From positions 47,240 to 111,239 of the forward strand of contig WYBL01000011.1 in the NCBI GenBank assembly GCA_011526565.1: 64,000 nt of DNA. The letters are read 5' to 3'. Each line of letters opens with the position of its first letter. Position 1 is the stretch's first letter. This stretch comes from Acidobacteriota bacterium (GTDB lineage: Bacteria > Acidobacteriota > Vicinamibacteria > Fen-336). This document shows, one piece after another, positions 1 to 8,900 of the stretch. The notes below the pieces were generated by a model. That model made no database searches. It was not told the origin of the DNA and saw only the letters and a list, made by a program, of their open reading frames with translations. Both the position numbers and the translations under genes were made by a program.

Positions 1-495
1 TTCTCGCGCGTGGGGCTCGGCACGGTGGCCGTCTTCTACCTGAACCACCCGGACCGGCTGATCGCGATGCTGCGCACCGGCGGCACGCGCGCCTTCTTCC
101 TGCGTTACGAGTACATCGGCAACTTCGAGGCGGGGGCCGGCATGCCCCCGCTCGCCCAGAGCCGGGCCTTCGCGATCTGGAGCGACGCGCACCGCCACCT
201 GCCGGCCGACCTGCTGTTCCTGACAGCGGTGCTGGCGCTGGCCGCGTGGCGCATGGCGCGTGCAGCCCGCGGCGCCGCCACGCCCGAGGCGCGGCGGGCC
301 GCCGAGGTGCTGCTGCTGCTGCCGGCGGTGGCCGCCGTGCAGTTCGCGACCGTGATGATCGGCGAGGGGCCGTGGACGGCCAACCGCCAGCTCTTCCTGA
401 TGAACGCCGCCTTCGACGCGATCCTGGTGCTGGCCCCGGTCGCGCTGGCGGCGCGGATCAGTCGAGGCTTCGCGTCCCCCGCCACGCCAGCCTGA
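1..495 (+). CDS. C-terminal part of a membrane protein (partial)
   Basis: The reading frame is open from the first base of the window and stops at TGA 493-495, so only the last ~164 codons are visible. This part contains about three hydrophobic stretches separated by Arg/Ala-rich loops, consistent with the end of a polytopic inner-membrane protein. An aromatic, charged loop (HPDRL...FFLRYEYIGNF) precedes the first visible membrane segment. Membrane glycosyltransferase-like proteins occur twice nearby, so an envelope role is possible, but no family motif is visible and I do not assign a function. Its end overlaps the convergent gene at 458-1816 by 38 bases. Confidence 0.6.
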   Translation, partial: FSRVGLGTVAVFYLNHPDRLIAMLRTGGTRAFFLRYEYIGNFEAGAGMPPLAQSRAFAIWSDAHRHLPADLLFLTAVLALAAWRMARAARGAATPEARRAAEVLLLLPAVAAVQFATVMIGEGPWTANRQLFLMNAAFDAILVLAPVALAARISRGFASPATPA

Positions 496-1816
496 CCCCG
501 AAGCTGTTCGAGGCGTAGCCGGCGACCGAGTCGAGACCCGAGTCCAGGCGCTGCGCCGTCGCTTCGAGACGCAGACCCGACTCGCGGCCGAGCGGCACGC
601 TGGCCAGCGCGAACAGGCGCAGCGCGGACTGGCCATCGATCTTCACCAGCGCGCGACCGCCCTGATCCTCGTAGGAGGAGCTGCCGATCTCCGCGCTGAG
701 CTGGAAGCCGAAGCCGGAGGACAGCCAGGCGCTGGTGCGCACGAAGCCGGCGTGGCGCACGTAGTCCTTCGGGGCCCAGAAGCCGTTGCGGAAGTCACGG
801 TCGTGGTCGAGGTACTGGAACGAGTAGCCGACCACCAGCGGCACGCCGCGGCCGAGCTGGAAGCGCTTGCCGAGGTTGGCGGACAGCTCGGTGCGGTCGA
901 TGTCGCCGCTGTCGCTCGTGACCTGCCAGCGGGCGAGCACCGCTTCGGCCAGCAACTGCGGGCCGAACTCGGCGTCGAACCGGGCGTCGAAGCGGTTGGC
1001 CTCGATGCCGTCCTCGATCTGCACGGGGCCGTAGGTCAGGTTCTCGCGGGCGACCGAGACCGCGCCGCCCACGGCGCGGCCGAGGCCGAAGCGGAAGGTC
1101 AGGCCTCCCGCCGCCTTCGACTCCGACTCCCCGCGCAGGTCCTCGATCTGGTCCAGGCCGGCACGCAGTTCGAGCCGCCGTCCCGCCCCGGCGGCGATCG
1201 TCGCGTTGGCCTCGAACGAGGTCACGTTGACGTCGTCGTCGCGGTCCTCGTACTCCGCCCGCGCGTGCGTGGCCCGGAAGCCGATCTGGTTGCCGTTGCG
1301 CAGCCCCGTCGCCGCTTCCAGTTGCAGCCCGTTGCGCTGCAGGTCCTGGTTGTCCTCCGCGGCGCCGAAGCCCAGCGACACGCGCGGGCCGATCTGGCGC
1401 CGGGCGGCCTTGTCCAGCCACGAGAGCTGGACGTCGTCCGGCTGGCTCGCGCGCAGCTCGCGCAGCGACTCCAGCGCGCTCGGCGTGTCGGACCAAAGGT
1501 CGAGCCAGGCGAGCGCCAGCCGCGCCGGGCGCGCGCCGGGCTCGATGCCGAGGGCCTGGCGGTAGGCCTCGCGGGCCTCGGGCCCGCGGCCCGTCCGCGC
1601 CAGCGCCTGCCCGCGCCCGACCAGCGCCTCGACGTTGGCGGGCTCGGCCGCGAGGACCGCGTCGAACAGCGAGAGCGCCTCCCCGTAGCGGCCCTGCTGC
1701 AGGGCGGTGGCCCCCTGCTTCAGGCGCTCCGCCGTCGGGGCGTCCGCAGCCTCGAGCATCGGCGCAACGAACGTCGCGCACAGCAACAGCGCACCGCAGC
1801 GGTTCAACACCTTCAT
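458..1816 (-). CDS. TPR protein with C-terminal outer-membrane beta-barrel
   Basis: A 452-residue protein starts at ATG 1816 behind a GAGGAG ribosome-binding site. Residues 1-24 look like a signal peptide (MKVLNRCGALLLCATF...LEAAD). Residues ~28-150 carry TPR-like helices (LQQGRYGEALSLFDAVL, NVEALVGRGQAL). From ~165 to the end the sequence alternates polar and hydrophobic residues like amphipathic beta strands and finishes VRLAWRGTRSLD. TPR plus barrel is the layout of exopolysaccharide export proteins such as PgaA and BcsC, though this barrel is short. The start overlaps the stop of the upstream membrane gene (ATGA), so the two are probably translated together. I infer export of a surface polymer or an envelope scaffold; the substrate is unknown. 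Confidence 0.7.
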   Translation of the reverse strand: MKVLNRCGALLLCATFVAPMLEAADAPTAERLKQGATALQQGRYGEALSLFDAVLAAEPANVEALVGRGQALARTGRGPEAREAYRQALGIEPGARPARLALAWLDLWSDTPSALESLRELRASQPDDVQLSWLDKAARRQIGPRVSLGFGAAEDNQDLQRNGLQLEAATGLRNGNQIGFRATHARAEYEDRDDDVNVTSFEANATIAAGAGRRLELRAGLDQIEDLRGESESKAAGGLTFRFGLGRAVGGAVSVARENLTYGPVQIEDGIEANRFDARFDAEFGPQLLAEAVLARWQVTSDSGDIDRTELSANLGKRFQLGRGVPLVVGYSFQYLDHDRDFRNGFWAPKDYVRHAGFVRTSAWLSSGFGFQLSAEIGSSSYEDQGGRALVKIDGQSALRLFALASVPLGRESGLRLEATAQRLDSGLDSVAGYASNSFGVRLAWRGTRSLD

Positions 1817-3678
1817 CTTGGGCTCCTCGTGGACGAGATCGTAGCAGACGGCGCCTCCGCAGTCGGGGGCAGCACCTCGAACAGCGCCACGCCGTCGTTG
1901 CGGAACAGCAACCGGAGGCGGTCGCTGGCGCGCCATTGTGCGAGCGCCTCCCAGTCCGCGGGCGCCATGTCGCGCGGGCGCCAGACGTTGAAGTGGCTGG
2001 CCCGCCTGTGTCGCGGCTCGGCCGCCTGCCAGGCGAAGAAGCGCCCGCCGACGGCGATCAGCACCCGGCTCGGCGCCTCCCGCGCGAGACGGTCGCGCAC
2101 CTGCAGTGCCGCGTCGGCCGCGGTCGCGGCGTCCGCCGGCCACAGGCGGTCGACCAGGTCGCGGGTGCGCCCGCTGGCGAAGGTGCCACCCTGGGTGTTG
2201 ACGCCGGACAGCCCCTCCAGGATGTGCTGCGTCGCGGGCTCGCCGACCAGCAGTGCCGTCTCCGGCGGGAAGCGCTCGCGCAGGAACGCCGCCGCCGCGC
2301 GCTCGTCGGCACTCGACAGGGTGTGGACGCCGTGGTGCGGCTCGCGCTTGAACGAGGCCTTCTGGCCCGTTCCGAAGATCGCGAGCCAGGCGGCGAGCCA
2401 CGCCGTGATCCCCACGATGCCGGCGCCCGACGCCAGCAGGCGCAGCCCGGCCGCCATCACCATCGCCCCGAGGAAGTGGAACAGGGTGGCGAACTTCATC
2501 ACGTACGGCAGCGGGGAGAGCGCCGCAGCCAGGGCGACGCCCGTGGCGGCGGCCAGCGCCGGGCCCGGGGCTGGCCCGCGCCACAGCAGCAGCGCGCCCA
2601 GCGGGAGCAGCAGCAGCGACGCGAAGCCGTGGGCCCGGCGCATCAGCCGCCAGACGTCGGCCGGCCCCAGCGTGAAATGGGCGCTCTCCGCCGTGCCGAA
2701 CGGGTCGAGCACGAGACCGCCGGCGTGGCGCGCGACGAGCGCTGCGGCCAGCGCGCCCGCGGCCACCGCCGAGGCCGCGATGGCCAGGCGCCGGGCGCGC
2801 GCCGGCTCCAGTCGGGCGAGCAGGCCGAAGCCGATCACGAGCGGCCCGGCCAGCACCCCGACGAAGAAGTGGGAGGCGACCAGGAACGCGGCCCAGCGCA
2901 GCAGCGCCGGCGTGCCGGTGGCGCCACCGGCGATCGAACCCAGCGCCGCCGTGAAGAACACCGCGGTCAGCGTCTGCGGCATGTGGAACAGCGACGTGTA
3001 GGCCACGTGGGACTCGAAGCTGAAGGCGGCGACCACCATCGCCCAGGCCGCCGCGGACCGCGAGCCGAGCACGCGCCTCGCGGTCCAGCCGGTCACGCCC
3101 ACGGCCACGAACGTGTGGAGCGTGTCGAGGCTCCATGCGAACCCGGCCGGGTCCGGCGCCAGCAGCGCCCGCGGGAAGCTCAGGAGCGCGTGGTAGAAGG
3201 GCAGGTAGGTGTCGAGCGTGAAGGTGTCCGAGTAGGAGCGCAGCGAGAGGTGGACGTGGCCGCGCAGCATCTGCTCGGACAGCGCGAGGTGCTCGAACAT
3301 GTCCCAGTTGAGAAGCGCCGGGTAGGGACTGTCGGCCCGCCAGACGGCGACCGCGGCGGCCGCGGCCGCCAGCCCCGCCGCCGTCAGCGGCACGTCCGTC
3401 ACCGCCAGCCCCCCCCGCCCGCCGCGGGCGAGTGCCAGGAGCGCCGGCAGCGCCAGCGCGGCCGCGCCCGCCTGGAGCAGTGCCAGCCGCGTCCCGGCCT
3501 GCCACCCGAAGAGCCCCGCCGCGACGTTGACCGCTGCCAGCCACGCGGCCAGCGCCAGCGTGCCCGCGATCCACGCGTCGGGCAGCGCCGGCCTGCGCCC
3601 GCCGCGCCCGAGGAGCGACGCGCCCGCCGCGAGCGGCAGCAGATAGAAGAGCGCCGCCGCCGCCAGCGCCGCGATCAC
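1813..3678 (-). CDS. Polytopic membrane protein, GT-C/PMT-like
   Basis: A 621-residue protein starts at GTG 3678, overlapping the preceding gene's stop as GTGA. About twelve hydrophobic helices span residues 1-450. They are followed by a soluble C-terminal domain (~455-621) that includes SSADERAAAAFLRERFPPETALLVGEP and ends in a beta-rich region. The first large loop has acidic and aromatic residues (WRADSPYPALLNWDMFEHL), as in lipid-linked-sugar glycosyltransferases of the GT-C fold. The soluble tail resembles that of the protein at 14515-16095 (AAAWLRAHSAPDDVVL), so the two may be paralogues. Probable role: glycosyl transfer during envelope glycan assembly. The family call rests on topology and general resemblance only. 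Confidence 0.6.
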   Translation of the reverse strand: MIAALAAAALFYLLPLAAGASLLGRGGRRPALPDAWIAGTLALAAWLAAVNVAAGLFGWQAGTRLALLQAGAAALALPALLALARGGRGGLAVTDVPLTAAGLAAAAAAVAVWRADSPYPALLNWDMFEHLALSEQMLRGHVHLSLRSYSDTFTLDTYLPFYHALLSFPRALLAPDPAGFAWSLDTLHTFVAVGVTGWTARRVLGSRSAAAWAMVVAAFSFESHVAYTSLFHMPQTLTAVFFTAALGSIAGGATGTPALLRWAAFLVASHFFVGVLAGPLVIGFGLLARLEPARARRLAIAASAVAAGALAAALVARHAGGLVLDPFGTAESAHFTLGPADVWRLMRRAHGFASLLLLPLGALLLWRGPAPGPALAAATGVALAAALSPLPYVMKFATLFHFLGAMVMAAGLRLLASGAGIVGITAWLAAWLAIFGTGQKASFKREPHHGVHTLSSADERAAAAFLRERFPPETALLVGEPATQHILEGLSGVNTQGGTFASGRTRDLVDRLWPADAATAADAALQVRDRLAREAPSRVLIAVGGRFFAWQAAEPRHRRASHFNVWRPRDMAPADWEALAQWRASDRLRLLFRNDGVALFEVLPPTAEAPSATISSTRSPR

Positions 3679-4472
3679 GGCGCGAGCCCGGCGGGCAGCG
3701 CCGCGTGCAGCCGGACCGCCACCTCGAGCGGCGACCCCTGGGGCGTGGAGAGCCGCTCCTGTCGCAGCACGATGTTGCGGCGGCGGTCCACGCGCAGCCG
3801 CGAGCCCGGCTGCCCGAGCAGGTACAGCGCGGCGCCCGAGCGGGTGTCGAGGAGGGCGAGGTAGGCGGCGTCCTCCGGCAGGCCGCGCCACGGGTCGGGG
3901 TCGGTGTCGGCCTCGAGGCCCAGGCGCGCCAGCAGCGCCGCGTCGTCCAGGCGCGTGTAGGCGATGCCGCGCCCGTCGTGGACGACGTGCGCGTCCTCCA
4001 GCGCGAAAGCGTGGGCGTAGTGGGCGATTCCGGGGCCGAGGCCCGTGACGCGCTTCTCGAAGCGCAGCGCGATCGCGTCGGGCCGCACGACGATGGAGAT
4101 CGGCCGGTCGCGGGCGGCCACCCAGGAGACCCGCGGTCGTCCCAGGACGGCGTCGAAGGCCGCCCACGCTTCGGTCCAGGCGCCGGGTTCCGCCCGACCT
4201 GGCCAGGTCCCGGGCGCGCACACCGGAATCGTCTCGTGGGGTGATGCCTCCCGAGCGGCCGTCTCGTGGCAAGCCTGGACGCGGATCGCCACGCCCGACT
4301 GGCGGGCGACCACGGCGACGCCGAAGGGCTGGGTCCGGACCTCGAAGGCCCCGAACGGGAAGTCCTGGGTGACGGACGCCCACTCGGCGCCGGCCACCGA
4401 CAGCAGCGCGGTCGCCACGGCCAGCGCTGCTGCGGCCATGGAGCGCGGGCGCAGGGGAGCGGCGAACTTCAT
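3675..4472 (-). CDS. Secreted protein of unknown function
   Basis: A 265-residue protein starts at ATG 4472. Residues 1-29 form a clear signal peptide (basic MKFAAPLRPR, hydrophobic core, AGA). The mature part begins EWASVTQDFPFGAFEVRTQ and is predicted to be mostly beta strand. There are two cysteines, one in VQACHET and one in PVCAPGTWP, that could form a disulfide in the periplasm. It is the first gene of a three-gene minus-strand operon with the membrane protein and the TPR/barrel protein, joined by 4-bp overlaps, so all three probably work in one envelope process. I recognise no family. The gene is divergent from the hydrolase at 4524 with only 51 bases between them. Confidence 0.6.
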   Translation of the reverse strand: MKFAAPLRPRSMAAAALAVATALLSVAGAEWASVTQDFPFGAFEVRTQPFGVAVVARQSGVAIRVQACHETAAREASPHETIPVCAPGTWPGRAEPGAWTEAWAAFDAVLGRPRVSWVAARDRPISIVVRPDAIALRFEKRVTGLGPGIAHYAHAFALEDAHVVHDGRGIAYTRLDDAALLARLGLEADTDPDPWRGLPEDAAYLALLDTRSGAALYLLGQPGSRLRVDRRRNIVLRQERLSTPQGSPLEVAVRLHAALPAGLAP

Positions 4473-4512
4473 CGGGAGACGCGGCGAGCCAAGGGAATAC
4501 CGGGGGCGTGAA

Positions 4513-4518
4513 TATACT
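4513..4518 (+). promoter_or_regulatory. -10-like TATACT just before the hydrolase ATG
   Basis: TATACT lies five bases upstream of ATG 4524. If it is a -10 box, transcription would begin at or next to the start codon, giving a leaderless mRNA. No good -35 hexamer and no Shine-Dalgarno sequence are visible. Confidence 0.35.
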
Positions 4519-4523
4519 CCGGC

Positions 4524-5834
4524 ATGTCCTTCTCCCGGAGTCTGGTGGCGGCGCTCGCGCTTTGCGCGCCGGGGATCGCGACCGCGGCGCTCGGCAGCCC
4601 CTCCCACCACAGGCCCCGCAACGTGATCCTGATCAGCCTCGACACGCTGCGGGCGGACCGCGTCGGCGCCTATGGGCACGCGGGCGGGCTGACCCCGACG
4701 CTCGACGCCCTCGCCGCCCGCGGCACCCGCTTCGCCGACGCCTCCTCGACGTCGGCCTGGACCTCGCCCGCCCACGCCTCGCTGTTCACCGGGCTCTACC
4801 CGTCGCGGCTGGGCCTCGTCGCCTACAGGGGCCTCGAGTCGGCCGAGGTGCTCGGCGAGGCGCACACGACCCTCGCCGAGGTGCTGCGCGCGCGCGGCTG
4901 GCAGACGCGGGTCCTGACCGGGGGCAACTTCGTCGCGGCGCGGCTCGGCTTCGGCCAGGGGTTCGAGGCCTACGACGACTGGGCCTGGCGTTTCGGCGAA
5001 CACGAGAAGGGGCTGCAGGAGTTCCTCGCGGGGCGGGATCGCGGCCGCCCGTTCCTGTTGTTCCTCCACGGTTACGACGCCCATCACCCCTATGAAGCCG
5101 AACCGGACCTCGCCCGCCGCCACTACGGCCAGTACGGCGGCAGCTACGACGTGGCCCGCTTCTGCCGCGAGGACCCGCCAGCCGCAGGCCCCGACCTCGA
5201 CTACGTCAAGGCGCGCTACGACGCCGCCGTGGCCACCGCCGACCGCAGCCTCGGGCGGCTCCTGGCGATGATCGACGCCGACGGCACCCTCGCGGAGTCG
5301 TTGGTGATCGCCGTGTCCGACCACGGCGAGGAGTTCTACGAACACGGTGGCTGCGACCACGTCGACCGCATGTACCAGGAGGTCGTCCAGGTGCCGCTGC
5401 TGATCGCGGGGCCCGGCGTGCCCGCCGGCCGCGTGGTGCGCGCGCCCGTGTCGCTGGTCGACGTGATGCCCACGGTGCTGGACGCGCTGGGGTTGTCCCG
5501 GCTCCCCGGCGACGGGCGCAGCCTGTGGCCCGACCTCGGCGGCCGCCGCGCCGCGGAGCGCACGCTGCTCGTCGAGAGCGGGCGCGACGACGCCGTGCTG
5601 CGCGCCGTGCGCCGCCTCGCGCTCAAGCTGCACGTCGGCGCGACCGGCCGCCCGGGCCCGCTCTTCGACCTGTCCCGCGACCCCGGGGAGCGCGAGGATC
5701 TCGCCGGCTCGCGCCCGGCGCTCGTGCAGCGGCTGCTGGCGGAAGTGGCCGGGCGCGCCGTGGCTCCCGCAGAGCGGATTCCGCTCGACCCGGGACTGCG
5801 GGAGCGCCTGAAGGCGCTGGGCTACATCCAGTAA
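4524..5834 (+). CDS. Secreted sulfatase-like hydrolase (alkaline phosphatase superfamily)
   Basis: This 436-residue protein has a signal peptide (1-22) and then the superfamily core NVILISLDTLRADRVGAYG, in which D40 and probably D45 help bind the metal. The nucleophile block reads STSAWTSPAHASLFTG. T80 is at the place of the formylglycine-forming Cys/Ser of true sulfatases, and the CxPSR signature is replaced by TSPAH. The C-terminal metal site VSDHGEEFYEHGG is present. A true sulfate ester is therefore doubtful; phosphoester, phosphonate or phosphoethanolamine chemistry with Thr is an alternative. It acts outside the cytoplasm and is divergent from the envelope operon at 458-4472. Start: ATG 4524, just before the signal peptide. 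Confidence 0.85.
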   Translation: MSFSRSLVAALALCAPGIATAALGSPSHHRPRNVILISLDTLRADRVGAYGHAGGLTPTLDALAARGTRFADASSTSAWTSPAHASLFTGLYPSRLGLVAYRGLESAEVLGEAHTTLAEVLRARGWQTRVLTGGNFVAARLGFGQGFEAYDDWAWRFGEHEKGLQEFLAGRDRGRPFLLFLHGYDAHHPYEAEPDLARRHYGQYGGSYDVARFCREDPPAAGPDLDYVKARYDAAVATADRSLGRLLAMIDADGTLAESLVIAVSDHGEEFYEHGGCDHVDRMYQEVVQVPLLIAGPGVPAGRVVRAPVSLVDVMPTVLDALGLSRLPGDGRSLWPDLGGRRAAERTLLVESGRDDAVLRAVRRLALKLHVGATGRPGPLFDLSRDPGEREDLAGSRPALVQRLLAEVAGRAVAPAERIPLDPGLRERLKALGYIQ

Positions 5835-5932
5835 CGCGCGGCCGGCCGCCCCGCGGCATCTGTGGTAGCGTGCGACGCTCTGATGCCGAGATCGTCGGGC
5901 GCGTCCGCCCTGCTCCCCGCGCGGTTGCGCGC

Positions 5933-8900
5933 GTGACGGACCTGCTGATCACCGGCGCCACCGGCCTGCTCGGCCGCCGCCTGCTGCGCGAGTGCTGCGC
6001 GGCCGGGATGGAAGTCGCGTTGCTGGTGCGGCCCGGGCCGCAAGGCAGCGCCGCGCAGCGGGTCGACGCGTTGATGGAGGAAATCGGCGGCAGCCGCGAG
6101 CTGCAGCGGCCGCGGGTGGTCGAGGGCGACCTCGCCGATCCGGCGCTGGCGCAGGACCCCGCGCTGCGCGACGCGCTCGCCGCCAGCCGCGCCGTGATCC
6201 ACTGCGCTGCCAGCCTGAGCTTCGTGGCCGACCCCGCGACGGGCGAGCCGGAGCGAACCAACACCGCAGGCACCGCCCGCCTGCTCGAGCTGTGCCGTGT
6301 CGCCGGCGTCCGCGAGTTCCATCACGTGTCCACCGCCTACGTCAACGGCGCCCGCCGCGGCCGCGTGCTGGAGACCGAGACCGCGGAGGCGTGGAACAAC
6401 CCGTACGAGCGCAGCAAGGCGCGCGCCGAGGCGCTGGTGGCGGCCTCCGGCATCCCGTCGGTCACGATCTACAGGCCCTCGATCGTGATCGGCGACGCGC
6501 TCGATCCGGCGACCGTCGCCCTCGCCTTCGACACGCCCGTGCGGCTCGCGGGCCTGCTCGGCGGCACGCCGGACGCGGAAGAGCTGCTGCGGCTGCTCGC
6601 GCTGCGCGGCGACGAGGGCAAGAACCTGGTGCCGGTCGGCTGGGCCGTCCGGGCGCTGCTCGCGATCGTCCGCGATCCCCGCCTGCACGGCCGCACCTAC
6701 CACCTGACCCACCCGCAGGCGACGCCGGTGCGGGCGATCTGCGAGGCCGTGGCGGCCGCGCTGGAGCACCCGCGCCGTCCGCTCGCCTCGCCGGCGGCGA
6801 TGAGCGCGATCGAGCAGGGCCTCGCGCCCTACCGCCCGTACCTTCGCGACGACCCCGAGTTCGACGCGACCAACACCCGCGCCGCGCTGCCGGGCCTGCC
6901 CTGCCCCGAGCTGGCGGCCTCCGACCTGCTCGCGGCGGCCCGTGCCGCGCTGCGCCGCGCGGCGGGGCCCGCGCTCCCGGCCCCGGCGGCCGTCGACGCG
7001 GGACGCCTGCTCCACGAGCCGCTGGCGATCGTCGGCATGGCCTGCCGGCTGCCGGGCGCGCCCGACCTCGACGCCCTGTGGGACCTGGTAGCGGCGGGCC
7101 GCTCCGCGCTCGGCGAGTTGCCGCCCGAGCGCCTCGACCGCGACCTCTACTTCGACCCGCGGCGCGGGACTCCAGGTCGCACCTACACGACGATCGGCGG
7201 CCTCGTCGCGCAGCAGCCGCCGGACCCCTGGCTGAGCGCGCACGCGGCAGAAGCTCTCGAGCGGGCCGACCCGTGCCACGCCGGCTTCTGCTCCGTCGCG
7301 GTGGAGGCGCTGCGCGACGCAGGCCTGCCGCCGCCGGGGCTGGAGGGAAGGCGGATCGGGGTCTGGGTCGGCCACTCCGGCGGCAGCCCGCGTGGGCCCG
7401 AGCTGGCGGCCGCGACGCTGGCCGCGGACACCGCGAGTCACCTGGGCGCGGACGGCGTGCTCGCGGGCCGGGACCCGGCCGAGCGCGACCAGTTGTCCGC
7501 GGCGCTGGCCGCGGCGCTGCGCGAGGGGCGCCCGCGACGCGACGCGCAAGGAGGACCGGCCCTCGAGGCCAACGAGGCGGCGGCACTGGTCGCGCGCAGC
7601 CTGGGGCTGACCGGTCCCGCGCTGGCGCTCGACGCGGCCTGCGCATCTTCGCTGGTGGCGCTGGCGCTCGCCGCGCTGGCGCTGCAGCGCGGCGAAGTCG
7701 AGGCTGCCGTGGTCGGTGGTGCCTCCTGGAACAAGGCCGAGAGCCTGATCCTCTTCTCGCAGGCGCAGTCGTGCAGCGCCTCCGGCTCGCGCCCGTTCGA
7801 CCAGCGGGCCGACGGCCTGGTCGCCTCGGAGGGCCAGGTCGCGATCGTGGTCAAGACGCTCGCGCGCGCCCTCGCCGACGGTGATCGCGTGCGGGCGGTG
7901 GTGCGCGGCATCGGTCTCGCGAGCGACGGCCGCTCGCGGCACCTGTGGGCGCCGCGCCGCGAGGGACAGCTCGCCGCGCTCGCGCGCGCGTACGGCCCTG
8001 GCGTCGAGCCCGCGCGCGTCCAGTACGTGGAGGCCCACGCCACCAGCACCGCGGTCGGCGACGCGACGGAGCTGCAGGCGCTCGGCGAGTTCTTCGCCCC
8101 TCATCTCGCCCCCGGCGCCGCCGCCATCGGCAGCCTCAAGTCGAACCTCGGCCACACCCTGGAGACCGCGGGCCTCGCCAGCCTGATCAAGACCGTGCTG
8201 GCGATCGAGCGGGAGCGGATCCCGCCGACCGTCGGCGTGGAGGAGCCCAACCGGGAGGTCGACTGGGAGCATTCCCCGTTCGCCCTCGCCCGCGAGCTGC
8301 GGCCGTGGCCGCAGCCGGCCGACGGCGGCCCGCGGCGGGCCGGGGTCAGCGCCTTCGGCATCGGCGGCCTCGACGCCCACGTCGTGGTCGACGAGTTCCG
8401 GCCGGAGTCGGCGCCCGCGGTGCGGAGGGCCGTGCCGCGCCCCGAGATCGCGATCGTCGGCCGCGGCCTGGTCGTCCCCGGCGCCTTCGACGTTCCCGCG
8501 CTCGGCCGCCTGCTGGCCACGGCCGGCGACGCGCTCGGCGCGCCGGGGGACCCGCGCTGGCGCGACGAGAGCGCGGTCGTGCCCGGGCCCGCGCGGCACT
8601 GGCAGACGCCCTCGCGGCGCGGCGGCTATCTCGTCGGCTACCCGCTCGACTGGCGCCGGCTGCGGGTGCCGCCGCTGCAGCTCGCCCGCGCCAACCCGCT
8701 GCAGTTCCTGCTGCTGGACGCGGTGCGCCAGGCGCTGCGCGACTCCGGGCGCGGCCGCGCCGGGCTCGACCGCGCGCGCACCGCCGTCGTCGTCGGCTCG
8801 GTGTTCGGGGGCGACTTCGCCAACCAGCTCCAGGCGGGGCTGCGGCTGCCCGACGCGCGCCGGCACCTGCTCGCGCTGCTGGCGGCGCGCGGCTTCGCCC

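Noticed and set aside
752..3001. Long plus-strand frame opposite the TPR and membrane genes
   Set aside because: Composition is Arg/Ala/Val/Glu repeats and no recognisable fold; the minus-strand genes have signal peptide, TPR and membrane helices and overlapping starts.
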